The notes beneath the pieces are model-generated. The model made no database searches. It saw only the letters and a program-made list of their open reading frames with translations, and was not told where the DNA came from. Shown piece by piece: positions 1-7,311 of a stretch of 50,115 bases of DNA. Position numbers and translations under genes: made by a program. Origin of the DNA: a virus; IMG/VR virus record IMGVR_UViG_3300031673_000077, positions 1-50,115 of that record. One strand, written 5' to 3'. The first letter of the stretch is position 1, and each line of letters opens with the position of its first letter.

Positions 1-127
1 TGACCACATGAAGCGACTCCTGCAAGTCGGCGGTCTTGTCTGCCTGCCCCTCGAAAAATGCTTGGGCATCGTCGCGTTGTTTCTCCGCCTCCTCCAGCTC
101 GGCCTTGAGCTCGTCCCGCTCGCGCTC
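1..127. repeat. 127-bp exact direct repeat, copy 1
   Basis: Identical to 44710-44836; the sequences diverge at base 128 (c) versus 44837 (g). The repeat starts exactly at the window edge and its length equals a common maximum assembly k-mer, so it looks like a graph branch point rather than a random duplication. It encodes the same coiled-coil segment in both genes. Confidence 0.95.
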
Positions 128-775
128 CCCCTCGGCCTTCTGGCGTGCGCCCAGGAGGCCGCAGTGTTCCGGGCCGCTCCTGGTGAACCACTGGGCGGCA
201 AACACAGCCGCATGCTCGGCGCACAGGCGAAAGGCCACGGCGTGGCCGATGTAGAACTCATCCGTTCCTTCATTGACACACTCGCTCATCACACATGCCG
301 AGGAGTTGACGATCTGTGCGCGGAAGTAACCGCACTGCTTGCTGAGGCCGTCAATCGCCGCCAGGGCGGCATCGACGGCGCCGAGGGAGCCGTCGCCGCG
401 GAGCTTGCGGGTGCGGAGCTCCCGGGAGAGGCGCGAGAGGGCGTCGGCGTCCCGGATGGCGTCGGCGGTCGTGAGGCCGACACGAAGGCGCGCATCCACA
501 CATTGCCCGGCCATGCGGCGAGCGTGCTCGACGACGTCCTCAGGTTGAAGGGGGCCGCGGTTGTGCGGCGCTACGTGGTCGGCCACGAGGCTGAGGGCGA
601 GCGCCAGATTGGCGGCGCGCGCCTGGTCAGAGTGTGCCCGATTCTCCGCCTCCTTGAGCGTCGCTATCAGACGGCGGCACTTCAGGTCCAGATAGGTCTG
701 GCGGGCGCTTTCCTCTGCCCCGCCACGGCGGGCAAGCTTCTCTCCCGCGTCCCGCGTCGCGTCGTCACTGCCCAT
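1..775 (-). CDS. Coiled-coil protein, 3' end cut by window edge
   Basis: Open frame from ATG at 775 (AGGAGAG upstream) running off the left edge, 258 codons seen. The N-terminal ~200 residues are a mixed domain with scattered Cys and His and no family I recognise. From about residue 215 it becomes heptad-rich Glu/Lys/Arg coiled coil (ERDELKAELEEAEKQ). The last 127 bases seen are identical to 44710-44836, inside the coiled-coil gene 43820-45106, in the same codon phase. If the ends join there, the full gene has 555 codons including the stop at 43820. Role unknown; it sits just before the packaging genes in the closed circle. Confidence 0.75.
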   Translation of the reverse strand, partial: MGSDDATRDAGEKLARRGGAEESARQTYLDLKCRRLIATLKEAENRAHSDQARAANLALALSLVADHVAPHNRGPLQPEDVVEHARRMAGQCVDARLRVGLTTADAIRDADALSRLSRELRTRKLRGDGSLGAVDAALAAIDGLSKQCGYFRAQIVNSSACVMSECVNEGTDEFYIGHAVAFRLCAEHAAVFAAQWFTRSGPEHCGLLGARQKAEGERERDELKAELEEAEKQRDDAQAFFEGQADKTADLQESLHVV

Positions 776-778
776 CGG

Positions 779-1552
779 TCACTCTCCTTTTACGTTTGAC
801 TTCTCGAACCCGGCCTTGATCGTGTCGCCGGCAAAGGCCCAGAGGGCGTCCTTGATCGTGTACCGGGCGCGGTGCGCGGCCAGGCGGCCGAGGACGTCCG
901 CCAGGAACCGGCGCCAGTCGATCTCGCGCTCGCGCGCGGGGTCGTGGTTCAGCTTCCCCACGCTCCAGCGGTCCACGTTCGCGGCGTTCCGGTCGATCAC
1001 GCGCAGCGCCTCCGCGGGGTCGATCACCGGCTCCATGGAGACCCACGTCCGGATGCCGTCGCTGTGCGCGCTCGCCAGGGCCTGCTCACGGTCGAACACA
1101 CACTCGGCATGCGGCTCCCAGGCCAGCCGCTTCGTGTCCGAGGCCCAGGCGAGCGTGACGCCGAGCTCTACGTCGTAGGCGCTGAACAGGTCCGCGTCGT
1201 GGAGGGCGAACCAGGGCGCCTTCGTGAGAATCCGGACGGCGACGCCGGCTTCCCCGAGGATCCCCAGGGCCTCGCGCGTGACCACCGCGTCGCGCTCGGC
1301 CGGCTGGTACGGGTCGGACGTGAACGACAGCAGCACGGGCCCGGCGCCCGGCGCGAGCTTGGCCGCGTCCTGCGTCAGGGCCTCGATGATGCCGGGCCGC
1401 GGGCCGAGGTCGGTTGCGAACACCGTTCGCGTCTTCCGGAGGACATCGGGGGCGTAGCAGTACCTGCACCCGTGCGCGCAGCCGCGGTAGAGGTTGCAGG
1501 CCAGGGGGGCGTACTCGCGCGCGGCGCCCTTGGGGACGTAGATGGCTTGCAT
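779..1552 (-). CDS. Radical SAM protein, spore photoproduct lyase-like
   Basis: 257 residues. The radical SAM cluster motif is C25-x3-C29-x2-C32 in the context YRGCAHGCRYCYA, typical of the SPL/Rv2578c-like branch, followed by an SFTSDPYQP segment characteristic of that group. These enzymes use a 4Fe-4S cluster and SAM to make a 5'-deoxyadenosyl radical. True SPL repairs UV thymine dimers, but many phage and bacterial relatives have unknown substrates, so DNA repair is only an inference. Start chosen at ATG 1552 behind GAGGAGGTCTGAC; upstream in-frame codons read antisense-like. It lies within the leftward operon, 2 nt from the next small gene. Confidence 0.85.
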   Translation of the reverse strand: MQAIYVPKGAAREYAPLACNLYRGCAHGCRYCYAPDVLRKTRTVFATDLGPRPGIIEALTQDAAKLAPGAGPVLLSFTSDPYQPAERDAVVTREALGILGEAGVAVRILTKAPWFALHDADLFSAYDVELGVTLAWASDTKRLAWEPHAECVFDREQALASAHSDGIRTWVSMEPVIDPAEALRVIDRNAANVDRWSVGKLNHDPAREREIDWRRFLADVLGRLAAHRARYTIKDALWAFAGDTIKAGFEKSNVKGE

Positions 1553-1553
1553 G

Positions 1554-1760
1554 TCAGACCTCCTCAATCGGGACAGCGTCCGGGAAACCGCACTCGCTGT
1601 ACTTCTGAGCCAGCGAGCGAGCCGACGAGCGGTCCATGAGCACGGCGCCGCTCGGTTCCATGAGGCATTCGAGCTCGACACCATCCTGGGAGACGGGCAC
1701 GACGCAGTAGTTCCCGCCGCCCACGTGCTGGACTTCGATCTTCTTCCAGGTCACGAACAT
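1554..1760 (-). CDS. Small hypothetical protein (68 aa)
   Basis: ATG at 1760 preceded by GAGAGGGGTGATGACGC. The 68-residue product starts MFVTWKKIEVQHVGGG and ends in an acidic tail. Its stop lies within the ribosome-binding region of the downstream radical SAM gene, so the two are probably coupled. I recognise no family. Confidence 0.65.
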   Translation of the reverse strand: MFVTWKKIEVQHVGGGNYCVVPVSQDGVELECLMEPSGAVLMDRSSARSLAQKYSECGFPDAVPIEEV

Positions 1761-1778
1761 GCGTCATCACCCCTCTCT

Positions 1779-2096
1779 TCAGCGCTCCCACGCGACGATG
1801 TCGATGCACGTCACGGGGAACGCGCCGCGGTGATCCTTCTTGGCCTCCCAATATCGGGCGCCGCAGCTGCACGGCACCTGGCGCCAGTACTCGTGGCGCG
1901 CCGGAGCGTGCTCCGAATCGACGTCCAGGTCGGAGAAGCCATGTGTGTAGCGGTCGTAGTACACCGCCGCCTGGACGCGGAACTCGGTGAGGTCCACATG
2001 GCCGCGGCAGAAGAGCGCGACGAGCTCGCCGTTCGGCTCATCGCCGTCCCAGCCCATGACCTCTTCGATGTGGCTCGTCGGCATCAGCCCCTCCAT
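1779..2096 (-). CDS. Hypothetical protein with CxC pair (105 aa)
   Basis: Leftward 105-residue frame starting at 2096 (possibly ATG 2084, giving MPTSHIEEVM). It carries a PCSCGARYWEAK segment near residue 75 that could be half of a metal site, with a single further Cys before the C-terminus. It begins next to the stop of the upstream frame, as is usual in this packed operon. Function not recognised. Confidence 0.65.
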   Translation of the reverse strand: MEGLMPTSHIEEVMGWDGDEPNGELVALFCRGHVDLTEFRVQAAVYYDRYTHGFSDLDVDSEHAPARHEYWRQVPCSCGARYWEAKKDHRGAFPVTCIDIVAWER

Positions 2097-2642
2097 TCAC
2101 ACGCCGTGCAGAGGTCCGGCGTCGTCTCCGCCCCCGCCTCGCGCTCGACTCAGCTTGGACGGGGGACCTGTCCCCGCCGGGCTTTCGGCGTGAGCGGGAT
2201 CCACTCGCCCTCCGCCATCTTCCAGTGATAGACGTCCCTGGGCGGCGTCGATCGCGCCCGCTTCTTCGAGCGCTTCCGCATCTTCGCCTTCCGTCGCTCG
2301 CGGCCGTTGCGCCCCATGGCTACTGATCCCCTCTTCGTCTTCGCCGCGGGCACCGCGGCGGTACTCGGCTTCCGCCTGCTCCGTCCAGAGGCGGTCGAAG
2401 GCGGCCTGGATCGAGGCCTCGCCGCCCAGCTCGGGCAGGCAATCCCAGGTAAGCTCGAGCGAGAGCCGGCCCAGGTGGAGCGCGATGTAGGCGTCGCCCC
2501 AGCCGCGGCCCCACCTGAACCCCCACTGGCGGGGCTGGTAGAGCACGAGCGAGATCGAGCAGCCGCGGAAGTGGACGTGCAGGCCGGGCAGGTCGAGGCC
2601 GAACGGGCCGCGGCCCTTGTCGGCGACGAGGATCGGGACCAT
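2097..2642 (-). CDS. Hypothetical protein (181 aa), C-terminal part doubtful
   Basis: ATG 2642 behind AAGGAGGTCTGAC, nearly the same start region as the radical SAM gene at 1552. The first ~95 residues look like a folded domain rich in Trp and aromatic residues (RQWGFRWGRGWGDAYIAL). The last ~70 residues are Gly/Ala/Glu/Arg rich and overlap a second frame (2150-2317) that reads more naturally, so the true product may be shorter, or the genes may truly overlap. No family recognised. Confidence 0.6.
   Translation of the reverse strand: MVPILVADKGRGPFGLDLPGLHVHFRGCSISLVLYQPRQWGFRWGRGWGDAYIALHLGRLSLELTWDCLPELGGEASIQAAFDRLWTEQAEAEYRRGARGEDEEGISSHGAQRPRATEGEDAEALEEAGAIDAAQGRLSLEDGGGRVDPAHAESPAGTGPPSKLSRARGGGGDDAGPLHGV
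2150..2317 (-). CDS. Small basic protein, overlapping frame (55 aa)
   Basis: ATG 2317 with GAGGGGATCA upstream. The product is very basic at its N-terminus (MGRNGRERRKAKMRKRSKK) and continues RDVYHWKMAEGEWIPLTPK, which looks like genuine protein. It lies entirely inside the 3' part of 2097-2642 in another frame. One of the two frames may be decoding noise; I favour this one for 2150-2317. Confidence 0.45.
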   Translation of the reverse strand: MGRNGRERRKAKMRKRSKKRARSTPPRDVYHWKMAEGEWIPLTPKARRGQVPRPS

Positions 2643-2643
2643 G

Positions 2644-2835
2644 TCAGACCTCCTTCGCGTGCGGCAACAGGACGGTGACGGTCAGCTCGGTGAGCTGGTG
2701 ATGGACTGAGGAGACCGACGCACGCAGCACGTTCTCGAGCGCTTCCCCAGTCTCGGCGTCGATCGGGACGACTGCCGGATTGCCGAAACCGGGACGGGGA
2801 CCAGGCAAGGCGACGCGCTTGAAGTCAAGACGCAT
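2644..2835 (-). CDS. Small hypothetical protein (63 aa)
   Basis: ATG 2835 follows AAGGGAGC; the codons above it overlap the end of the preceding gene. The product begins MRLDFKRVALPGPRPGFG and ends in a beta-rich segment (HHQLTELTVTVLLP). It ends 1 nt before the start of the next gene. No family recognised. Confidence 0.65.
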   Translation of the reverse strand: MRLDFKRVALPGPRPGFGNPAVVPIDAETGEALENVLRASVSSVHHQLTELTVTVLLPHAKEV

Positions 2836-3193
2836 CGGGGGCTCCCTTCGCTTCACAGGCCGTGCAGAGCGTCGGGTTCTTGAGACTCCAGGAGCACGGC
2901 CCGTCCTGCCCCTGGCACGCGTGCAGGTGGTCGCACCCGCAGACGCGGCACTTGAGGAGCTCGAAGGCGGCGGGGGGGACGCCGCCGATGGCGCGACGGC
3001 GCTCTGGCGGCCCGTCCGCTACCGGGCTGAGGGAGAAGCTGCCCCGGTAGGTGTTCGCCACGTCCATGATCGAGCCTGACATGAAGCAGACCCTGCCAAA
3101 CGTCTCGAGGCGCTGGACCAGGCGGACCCTGGCGCCGACCAGGTCGCGGTAGCGGAGCTTGCGGCGCAGGAGCTGCTCGGCGATGTGGCTCAC
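2825..3193 (-). CDS. Zinc-binding hypothetical protein (122 aa)
   Basis: GTG 3193 overlaps the stop of the upstream gene and follows GAGAGGAC. The C-terminal ~45 residues hold CRVCGCDHLHAC...PCSW...LCTAC, a Cys/His pattern I associate with a recurring C-terminal module of phage proteins that probably binds zinc. The N-terminal half (AEQLLRRKLRYRDLVGARVRLVQRLE) is helical and charged. Probably a DNA- or protein-interaction accessory protein; actual role unknown. Confidence 0.7.
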   Translation of the reverse strand: MSHIAEQLLRRKLRYRDLVGARVRLVQRLETFGRVCFMSGSIMDVANTYRGSFSLSPVADGPPERRRAIGGVPPAAFELLKCRVCGCDHLHACQGQDGPCSWSLKNPTLCTACEAKGAPDAS

Positions 3194-3414
3194 GCGGCAC
3201 CGTCCTCTCTGACCGTCCGCGCTCTGCCGGCCGCGCGCGCGGCCTCCTCCGTCGGCCACTTCCACTTCCGGGCGTTCATCTTCCGGCACTCGGCGCAGAG
3301 CGCGATCGCCCGGCCGTACTTCCGCGGCTCGCCCGGCGCCCGCTGCCGGGGACGCACGAGCCGCACGTCCTCGCGCGAGCGGCACAGGCGGCACGGCTCG
3401 GAGAGGCGGCTCAT
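3190..3414 (-). CDS. Small zinc-finger protein (74 aa)
   Basis: ATG 3414 overlaps the TGA of the methyltransferase gene. A CRLC at residues 8-11 and ALCAEC at 39-43 form two CxxC knuckles about 30 residues apart, like an HNH or zinc-ribbon scaffold, but I see no HNH catalytic histidines. Basic overall, so nucleic-acid binding is plausible. Confidence 0.7.
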   Translation of the reverse strand: MSRLSEPCRLCRSREDVRLVRPRQRAPGEPRKYGRAIALCAECRKMNARKWKWPTEEAARAAGRARTVREDGAA

Positions 3415-4922
3415 GCGCTTCCCTTCCGGCGCCGCTTCGCCGTCCGGCCCGTGAACGCCTCCCACCGCTCCACGATCACGTCGCAGTAGAGCGGGTCGAG
3501 CTCCATGAGGGCGGCGCGCCGGCCGAGCTGCTCGGCGGCGATGAGGGTGAACCCAGAGCCGCCGAACGGGTCCAGGACGAGTTCGCCCGGGCGCGACGAA
3601 CACTTGAGGCTCCGGCGCGAGAGCTCCACCGGCTTCTCCGTCAGGTGGACCATGCTCTGCGGGTTCACCTTCCGGACCTTCCAGAAGTCCGTCGGGTTCG
3701 CGAGCTCCGGAGCGATCTCCCACACGTCCGGCAGGTTCGTGATCTCCGGGTTGAACCAGTGCGCGCCGCCCTTCCTCCAGCCGTAGAAGCACCACTCGTG
3801 GTTGCCCATGAAGTCCTTGCGCGTCAGGACCGCGTGGCACTTGTGCCAGACGACCGACTGCGAGAGGTAGAGCCCGGCCTCCTCGAGCGCCGGCGGGTAG
3901 TTCGCGCAGTTCATGTAGCCGCCCCAGATGTAGAAGGCGCCGCCGGGCCGGAGGACCCGGGCCATGTTTCCGAACCAGAGGCGCAGGAGCTCGGCGAAGT
4001 CCTCCGGGCTCAGGAAGTCGTTCAGGAGGGCGCGGTCCCGCGGGCGCATCTGCTTCTTCGCTCGCTTCGCCTTCCCGGGCGACCGGGCCAGGTCGAGCGC
4101 CTGGTGGTGCTTGTGCTTGCGGGCCGCGGCCAGGGCGTTGTTCGTCCGGGGCTCGACGTTCACGTTGTAGGGCGGGTCGGTCGCAACCAGGGCGACGTCG
4201 CCGGGCTTCACGCCGGCGGCGGCGAGGAGCCGGTCCACGTCCTTCCCGTCGGCCGAGTCCCCGCACATGAGGACGTGGTCGCCCAAGCGGAAGCAGTCGC
4301 CGCGGCGCGTCTTCGCCTTCGCCGGCGGCTCGGGGATCGCGTCGGGCTCCGTGAGGCCCGGCTTCACCTCCTCGCCGAGCGTGATCCCGAGCGACGACGC
4401 GAGCGAGGGCATGGCGAGCGCCTCGAACCCCTCCCCGTCCGCGGTGCGCAGCTCCTCGAGGATCCCCGCGAGCTCCTCGGTGAACTCGCCCTGGAGCTCC
4501 GGCGAGTTGGCCGCCACGTTCGCCGCGCGCTCGAACGCCGGCGGCCAGTCCACCTCCCGCACGGCGAACCTCGCCCCCGTCGGCGACTCGACGAACCCCG
4601 TTCGCTCCCGCGTCCGCAGCCGCTTCCCACCCGTCCCCGGGCCCGCCGGCAGCTCGACCGCGTGCGGCGTGCCGAACTCCACGGCCGAGAGGTCCAGTTC
4701 GGCCAGGCACTCGCGGCGCTGGTGACCGCAGATCACCGTGCCCGTCCGGCGGTTCACGACGAACCCCGACAGGTCCCCGTAGCGCGAGAGGGATTCCCGT
4801 AGCGCATCACGGGACGCCGGAGAGATCGTCCGCGGGTTCCAGGGCGCGGCGGCGTAGTCCGTCAGGCGGGTGCGGCGCGGGCGGCGTGAGGCTGGAGGCT
4901 TGCGGGGTTTCTGGCGCGGCAT
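3411..4922 (-). CDS. ParB-domain/DNA methyltransferase fusion
   Basis: 503 residues from ATG 4922. Residues ~20-80 resemble a ParB-like N-terminal domain (ISPASRDALRES, CGHQRRECLAEL). Residues ~205-500 are an amino-methyltransferase with catalytic DPPY at 249-252 and the SAM-binding FGGSG near 453-457, the order expected of beta-class N6-adenine/N4-cytosine enzymes. No restriction partner is nearby, so it is probably an orphan phage enzyme that protects DNA or regulates. The frame stays open upstream to ATG 5231, which overlaps the stop of the previous gene (ATGA), so a 606-residue form is possible. The short form lacks a strong ribosome site. Confidence 0.85.
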   Translation of the reverse strand: MPRQKPRKPPASRRPRRTRLTDYAAAPWNPRTISPASRDALRESLSRYGDLSGFVVNRRTGTVICGHQRRECLAELDLSAVEFGTPHAVELPAGPGTGGKRLRTRERTGFVESPTGARFAVREVDWPPAFERAANVAANSPELQGEFTEELAGILEELRTADGEGFEALAMPSLASSLGITLGEEVKPGLTEPDAIPEPPAKAKTRRGDCFRLGDHVLMCGDSADGKDVDRLLAAAGVKPGDVALVATDPPYNVNVEPRTNNALAAARKHKHHQALDLARSPGKAKRAKKQMRPRDRALLNDFLSPEDFAELLRLWFGNMARVLRPGGAFYIWGGYMNCANYPPALEEAGLYLSQSVVWHKCHAVLTRKDFMGNHEWCFYGWRKGGAHWFNPEITNLPDVWEIAPELANPTDFWKVRKVNPQSMVHLTEKPVELSRRSLKCSSRPGELVLDPFGGSGFTLIAAEQLGRRAALMELDPLYCDVIVERWEAFTGRTAKRRRKGSA

Positions 4923-5231
4923 GATGAGAGCGCTCAATCCAGGTGTGCCGAGGGACGATAGAACACGGCTCGGCGGCCTCATGCGGTTGAGGTGTGCCGC
5001 CGCGGGGAGTGTTCCAGCACTCCCGGGCCGCCGGGCATTCACTGCACAGGCATGCGGGCGGGGCGGTCGGGTCACGTTCCCGAGCTGATTTGCGAAGGGG
5101 GTGCGTTTTTCCGCCGACATCCCCAGACCAGCGGCTCGTGGGGGGCCTTGGAAGGACCCGTAGGAGCCAGCCGTCGACCTGTGTGAATCCGGCGGCCGAT
5201 TCGACAATGGAGGCCGTCTGCGGGGTTTCAT
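4923..5231 (-). other. Gap or N-terminal extension of the methyltransferase
   Basis: About 300 nt in an otherwise gapless operon. The methyltransferase frame is open throughout from ATG 5231, giving a Pro/Arg-rich low-complexity N-terminus. A second minus frame is also open here (containing ACLCSECPAARECW) but has no good start and would run over 100 nt into the methyltransferase. I cannot decide between them. Confidence 0.4.
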
Positions 5232-6409
5232 GATCGGCCCCCCAGCTGCTCTGCGAGGGCATCCCCCACCCGGCCCATGCCCTGCCGTTGGGCGGGGGCG
5301 GGGGGCGCGAGCCGGGCCTTGACCCAGGCGACGTCGTCGTCCGCGACGCGGTACGCGTCGGGCGTGAGCCGGTGCGCCATGACCATCCACTCGCTCTCGA
5401 CGTGCTTGCCGCCGTCGACCGCACGGGCGACGCCACGTGCCAGGGCCAGGGCCGTGCCTGCGTCGTTGGCCAGGGCCGTCAGGGCCGCGTCACGTGCGGC
5501 CTGCGCAGGGGCGCCCCTGGGTGGGGGCCAGCGGCCGGTGATCTCGCGCCAGAGGCGCTCCTGTGCAGACGTGGGCCGTACCGTGCCGGGGGTCGTGGGT
5601 GTGCCGTCGTGCCGGCCGTTCGCCTGTCCGTCCCGTCCAGAGCGGCCGTTGCCGTGGGCTGCACCGTCGACCACGGCAGGGCTACGACAGGGCACGGCAG
5701 GTACGGAAGGGCCGGCAGGGCTGGGACTTGTTGTCCCTGACGGCGACGGAAGGTCTACACCCTGCCGTGAAGACGTTTGTTTCGCAGCGGTACCCTTCGC
5801 GGCGGGGGGCGTCGACCGGGAAGTGGCGGCTGCGGGCGGACTTGCGGCCGGAGTGGGGGGGCTGGGGGGGGCAGATTCGGTGCAGACTTGGCGCAGATTC
5901 GGGCCCGGATTTGCGCCAACCTTGCACGGATCCTGCTCGTCTTCCGTCGTCGACTCGCTCGATTCCCAGGAAACGAGGTCCGACGTGCGCAATTCCGGGC
6001 CGTGTTCTGCGCGCCATGCCGCGTACTCCTCGCGCTCATCGCGCCAGTCGCAGCTCGCCCCGTACCAGTGCCGGACGCCGATCACGCGGACGCGGGGCGT
6101 GCCCGTGGCCGGGTCCGTGAGGATTCCGATGAGGGGGTTGGCCCGCTGGGCCATGCGCTCCAGCGTGGCCGCCGTGGCGCGGCGGTCCACCTTCGTCTTC
6201 CTGGTCCGCTGCAGCGTGATCGAGGCCACGTTGTAGGACTCGGGCAGGAACTCGCAGCGCTCGTAGAGCGCCTTGGCCTGGAGCCAGATGTAGAGCGCCT
6301 GCTCATCGTCTTCGGAGGTGGAGTATGTGAGGTGCGTCGCAATGAACTCCGTCTGGAACCGCACGACCGGGCCCCGCATGGGCGTCGCCCTCTGCTTCCT
6401 GCGTGCCAT
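5228..6409 (-). CDS. Putative replication/DNA-binding protein with disordered linker
   Basis: 393 residues from ATG 6409 (GGAG 5 nt upstream; GTG 6415 is an alternative). Residues 1-130 are a compact domain (FIATHLTYSTSEDDEQ, WLQAKALYERC) that could be a winged-helix replisome-organiser fold, but this is a weak guess. Residues ~165-285 are Ser/Pro/Thr/Ala-rich and probably disordered. The C-terminal ~110 residues are helical with a DnaD-like look (LWREITGRWPPP). The position upstream of the methyltransferase and downstream of ParB fits a replication module. Specific function not proven. Confidence 0.55.
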   Translation of the reverse strand: MARRKQRATPMRGPVVRFQTEFIATHLTYSTSEDDEQALYIWLQAKALYERCEFLPESYNVASITLQRTRKTKVDRRATAATLERMAQRANPLIGILTDPATGTPRVRVIGVRHWYGASCDWRDEREEYAAWRAEHGPELRTSDLVSWESSESTTEDEQDPCKVGANPGPNLRQVCTESAPPSPPTPAASPPAAATSRSTPPAAKGTAAKQTSSRQGVDLPSPSGTTSPSPAGPSVPAVPCRSPAVVDGAAHGNGRSGRDGQANGRHDGTPTTPGTVRPTSAQERLWREITGRWPPPRGAPAQAARDAALTALANDAGTALALARGVARAVDGGKHVESEWMVMAHRLTPDAYRVADDDVAWVKARLAPPAPAQRQGMGRVGDALAEQLGGRS

Positions 6410-6411
6410 GC

Positions 6412-7086
6412 TCACTCCGCTGCCCTGGCCTCAAGGTCGTCGGCGATCGCGCGGAGCTCGGTTGCGGCATACGTCGCGAAGGCGCCCTTGAGGACGGCGC
6501 CGATCTCGGCGCGGAGATCCCCGACGGGCGAGGGTGGACTACTTCGCCTGGCGACGGCGCGCTTTCGTCCACCTGCCGTCGTCGACCTGGGGGCTGACAG
6601 GAGCTTCGGCTTGCGCTTCTTCGGGCTGGGTGGGCCAGCCCCCTGGCCGGGCTTCGTGGGGCCGACCTTCTTGCGCCTGGCCGTCCGGATCTCGGGCGTC
6701 GCGTAGCACCTGTAACAGAGCCCCAGCCCCCTGGCGGCTTGCGCGGTCGAGTGGTCCGCGTCCGGAACCTGGGCCATCCCGCAGTGAACGCACGTCGGCC
6801 GTTCCGTCTCCTTGCCTGCCACGTCGACCTCCTTTCGTGGGGTGTGCGGTTCGGTGAGCGATTCGCTCAGCCTGTCCGGCTTGTCAAAGCACGCAAAACA
6901 GACGCCGAGCGCCCTGCAGGTCTCGGCCGTCGTGCTGCCCTCCTCGGGGACCAGGGCCTTCTTGCACCGCCAGCACAGCTCGCGGCCCTCCGGCACGCCC
7001 GGGCGCTCGGCCTCCTCGGGCTCGAGGCGCGCGAGCTCGTGCCCGCGCGGGACCTCGGCGGTGCGGATGACTGGCGAGTCGCGCAC
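6412..7086 (-). CDS. Double zinc-finger protein (224 aa)
   Basis: GTG 7086 with GAGGAC upstream. Two related Cys knuckle pairs are visible, LCWRCKKALVPEEGST...GVCFACFDKP and TCVHCGMAQVPDADHST...GLCYRCYATP, evidently an internal duplication with spacing CxxC-x20ish-CxxC. A Lys/Pro/Arg-rich linker and a helical C-terminus follow. Similar knuckles occur in 9926-10390 and 43254-43820, suggesting a paralogous phage family. Probably binds nucleic acid; role unknown. Confidence 0.65.
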   Translation of the reverse strand: MRDSPVIRTAEVPRGHELARLEPEEAERPGVPEGRELCWRCKKALVPEEGSTTAETCRALGVCFACFDKPDRLSESLTEPHTPRKEVDVAGKETERPTCVHCGMAQVPDADHSTAQAARGLGLCYRCYATPEIRTARRKKVGPTKPGQGAGPPSPKKRKPKLLSAPRSTTAGGRKRAVARRSSPPSPVGDLRAEIGAVLKGAFATYAATELRAIADDLEARAAE

Positions 7087-7089
7087 GGC

Positions 7090-7308
7090 TCAGTCCTCAC
7101 AACCCGCCCGCATGGAACGAGCGATGATCTGGTCAACCTGGAGAGGGGTCAGGCCCAGGCGCTTGTTCAGGCGTCTCACGATTCCCTTTCGCCGCCTCTT
7201 CGGCGATGAGTCATACTCGCGCAAGGGCTTGTAGCCGTCCTCGACCACCAGGAGGATGCGGCCCTTGTCCTCGCCGGGCCCAAGGCCAACCATGTAGGCA
7301 CACTCCAT
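7090..7308 (-). CDS. Small hypothetical protein (72 aa)
   Basis: ATG 7308 after GGACGGTGACAG, just beyond the ParB stop. The product begins MECAYMVGLGPGEDKGRILL and has a basic middle (SPKRRRKGIVRRLNKRLG) followed by a short helix. No family recognised. It lies between two DNA-binding type genes in the early operon. Confidence 0.6.
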   Translation of the reverse strand: MECAYMVGLGPGEDKGRILLVVEDGYKPLREYDSSPKRRRKGIVRRLNKRLGLTPLQVDQIIARSMRAGCED

Positions 7309-7311
7309 CTG

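Noticed and set aside
4807-5436. Separate Cys-containing gene before the methyltransferase
   Set aside because: No start codon with ribosome site and it would overlap the methyltransferase by more than 100 nt; noted only as an alternative.
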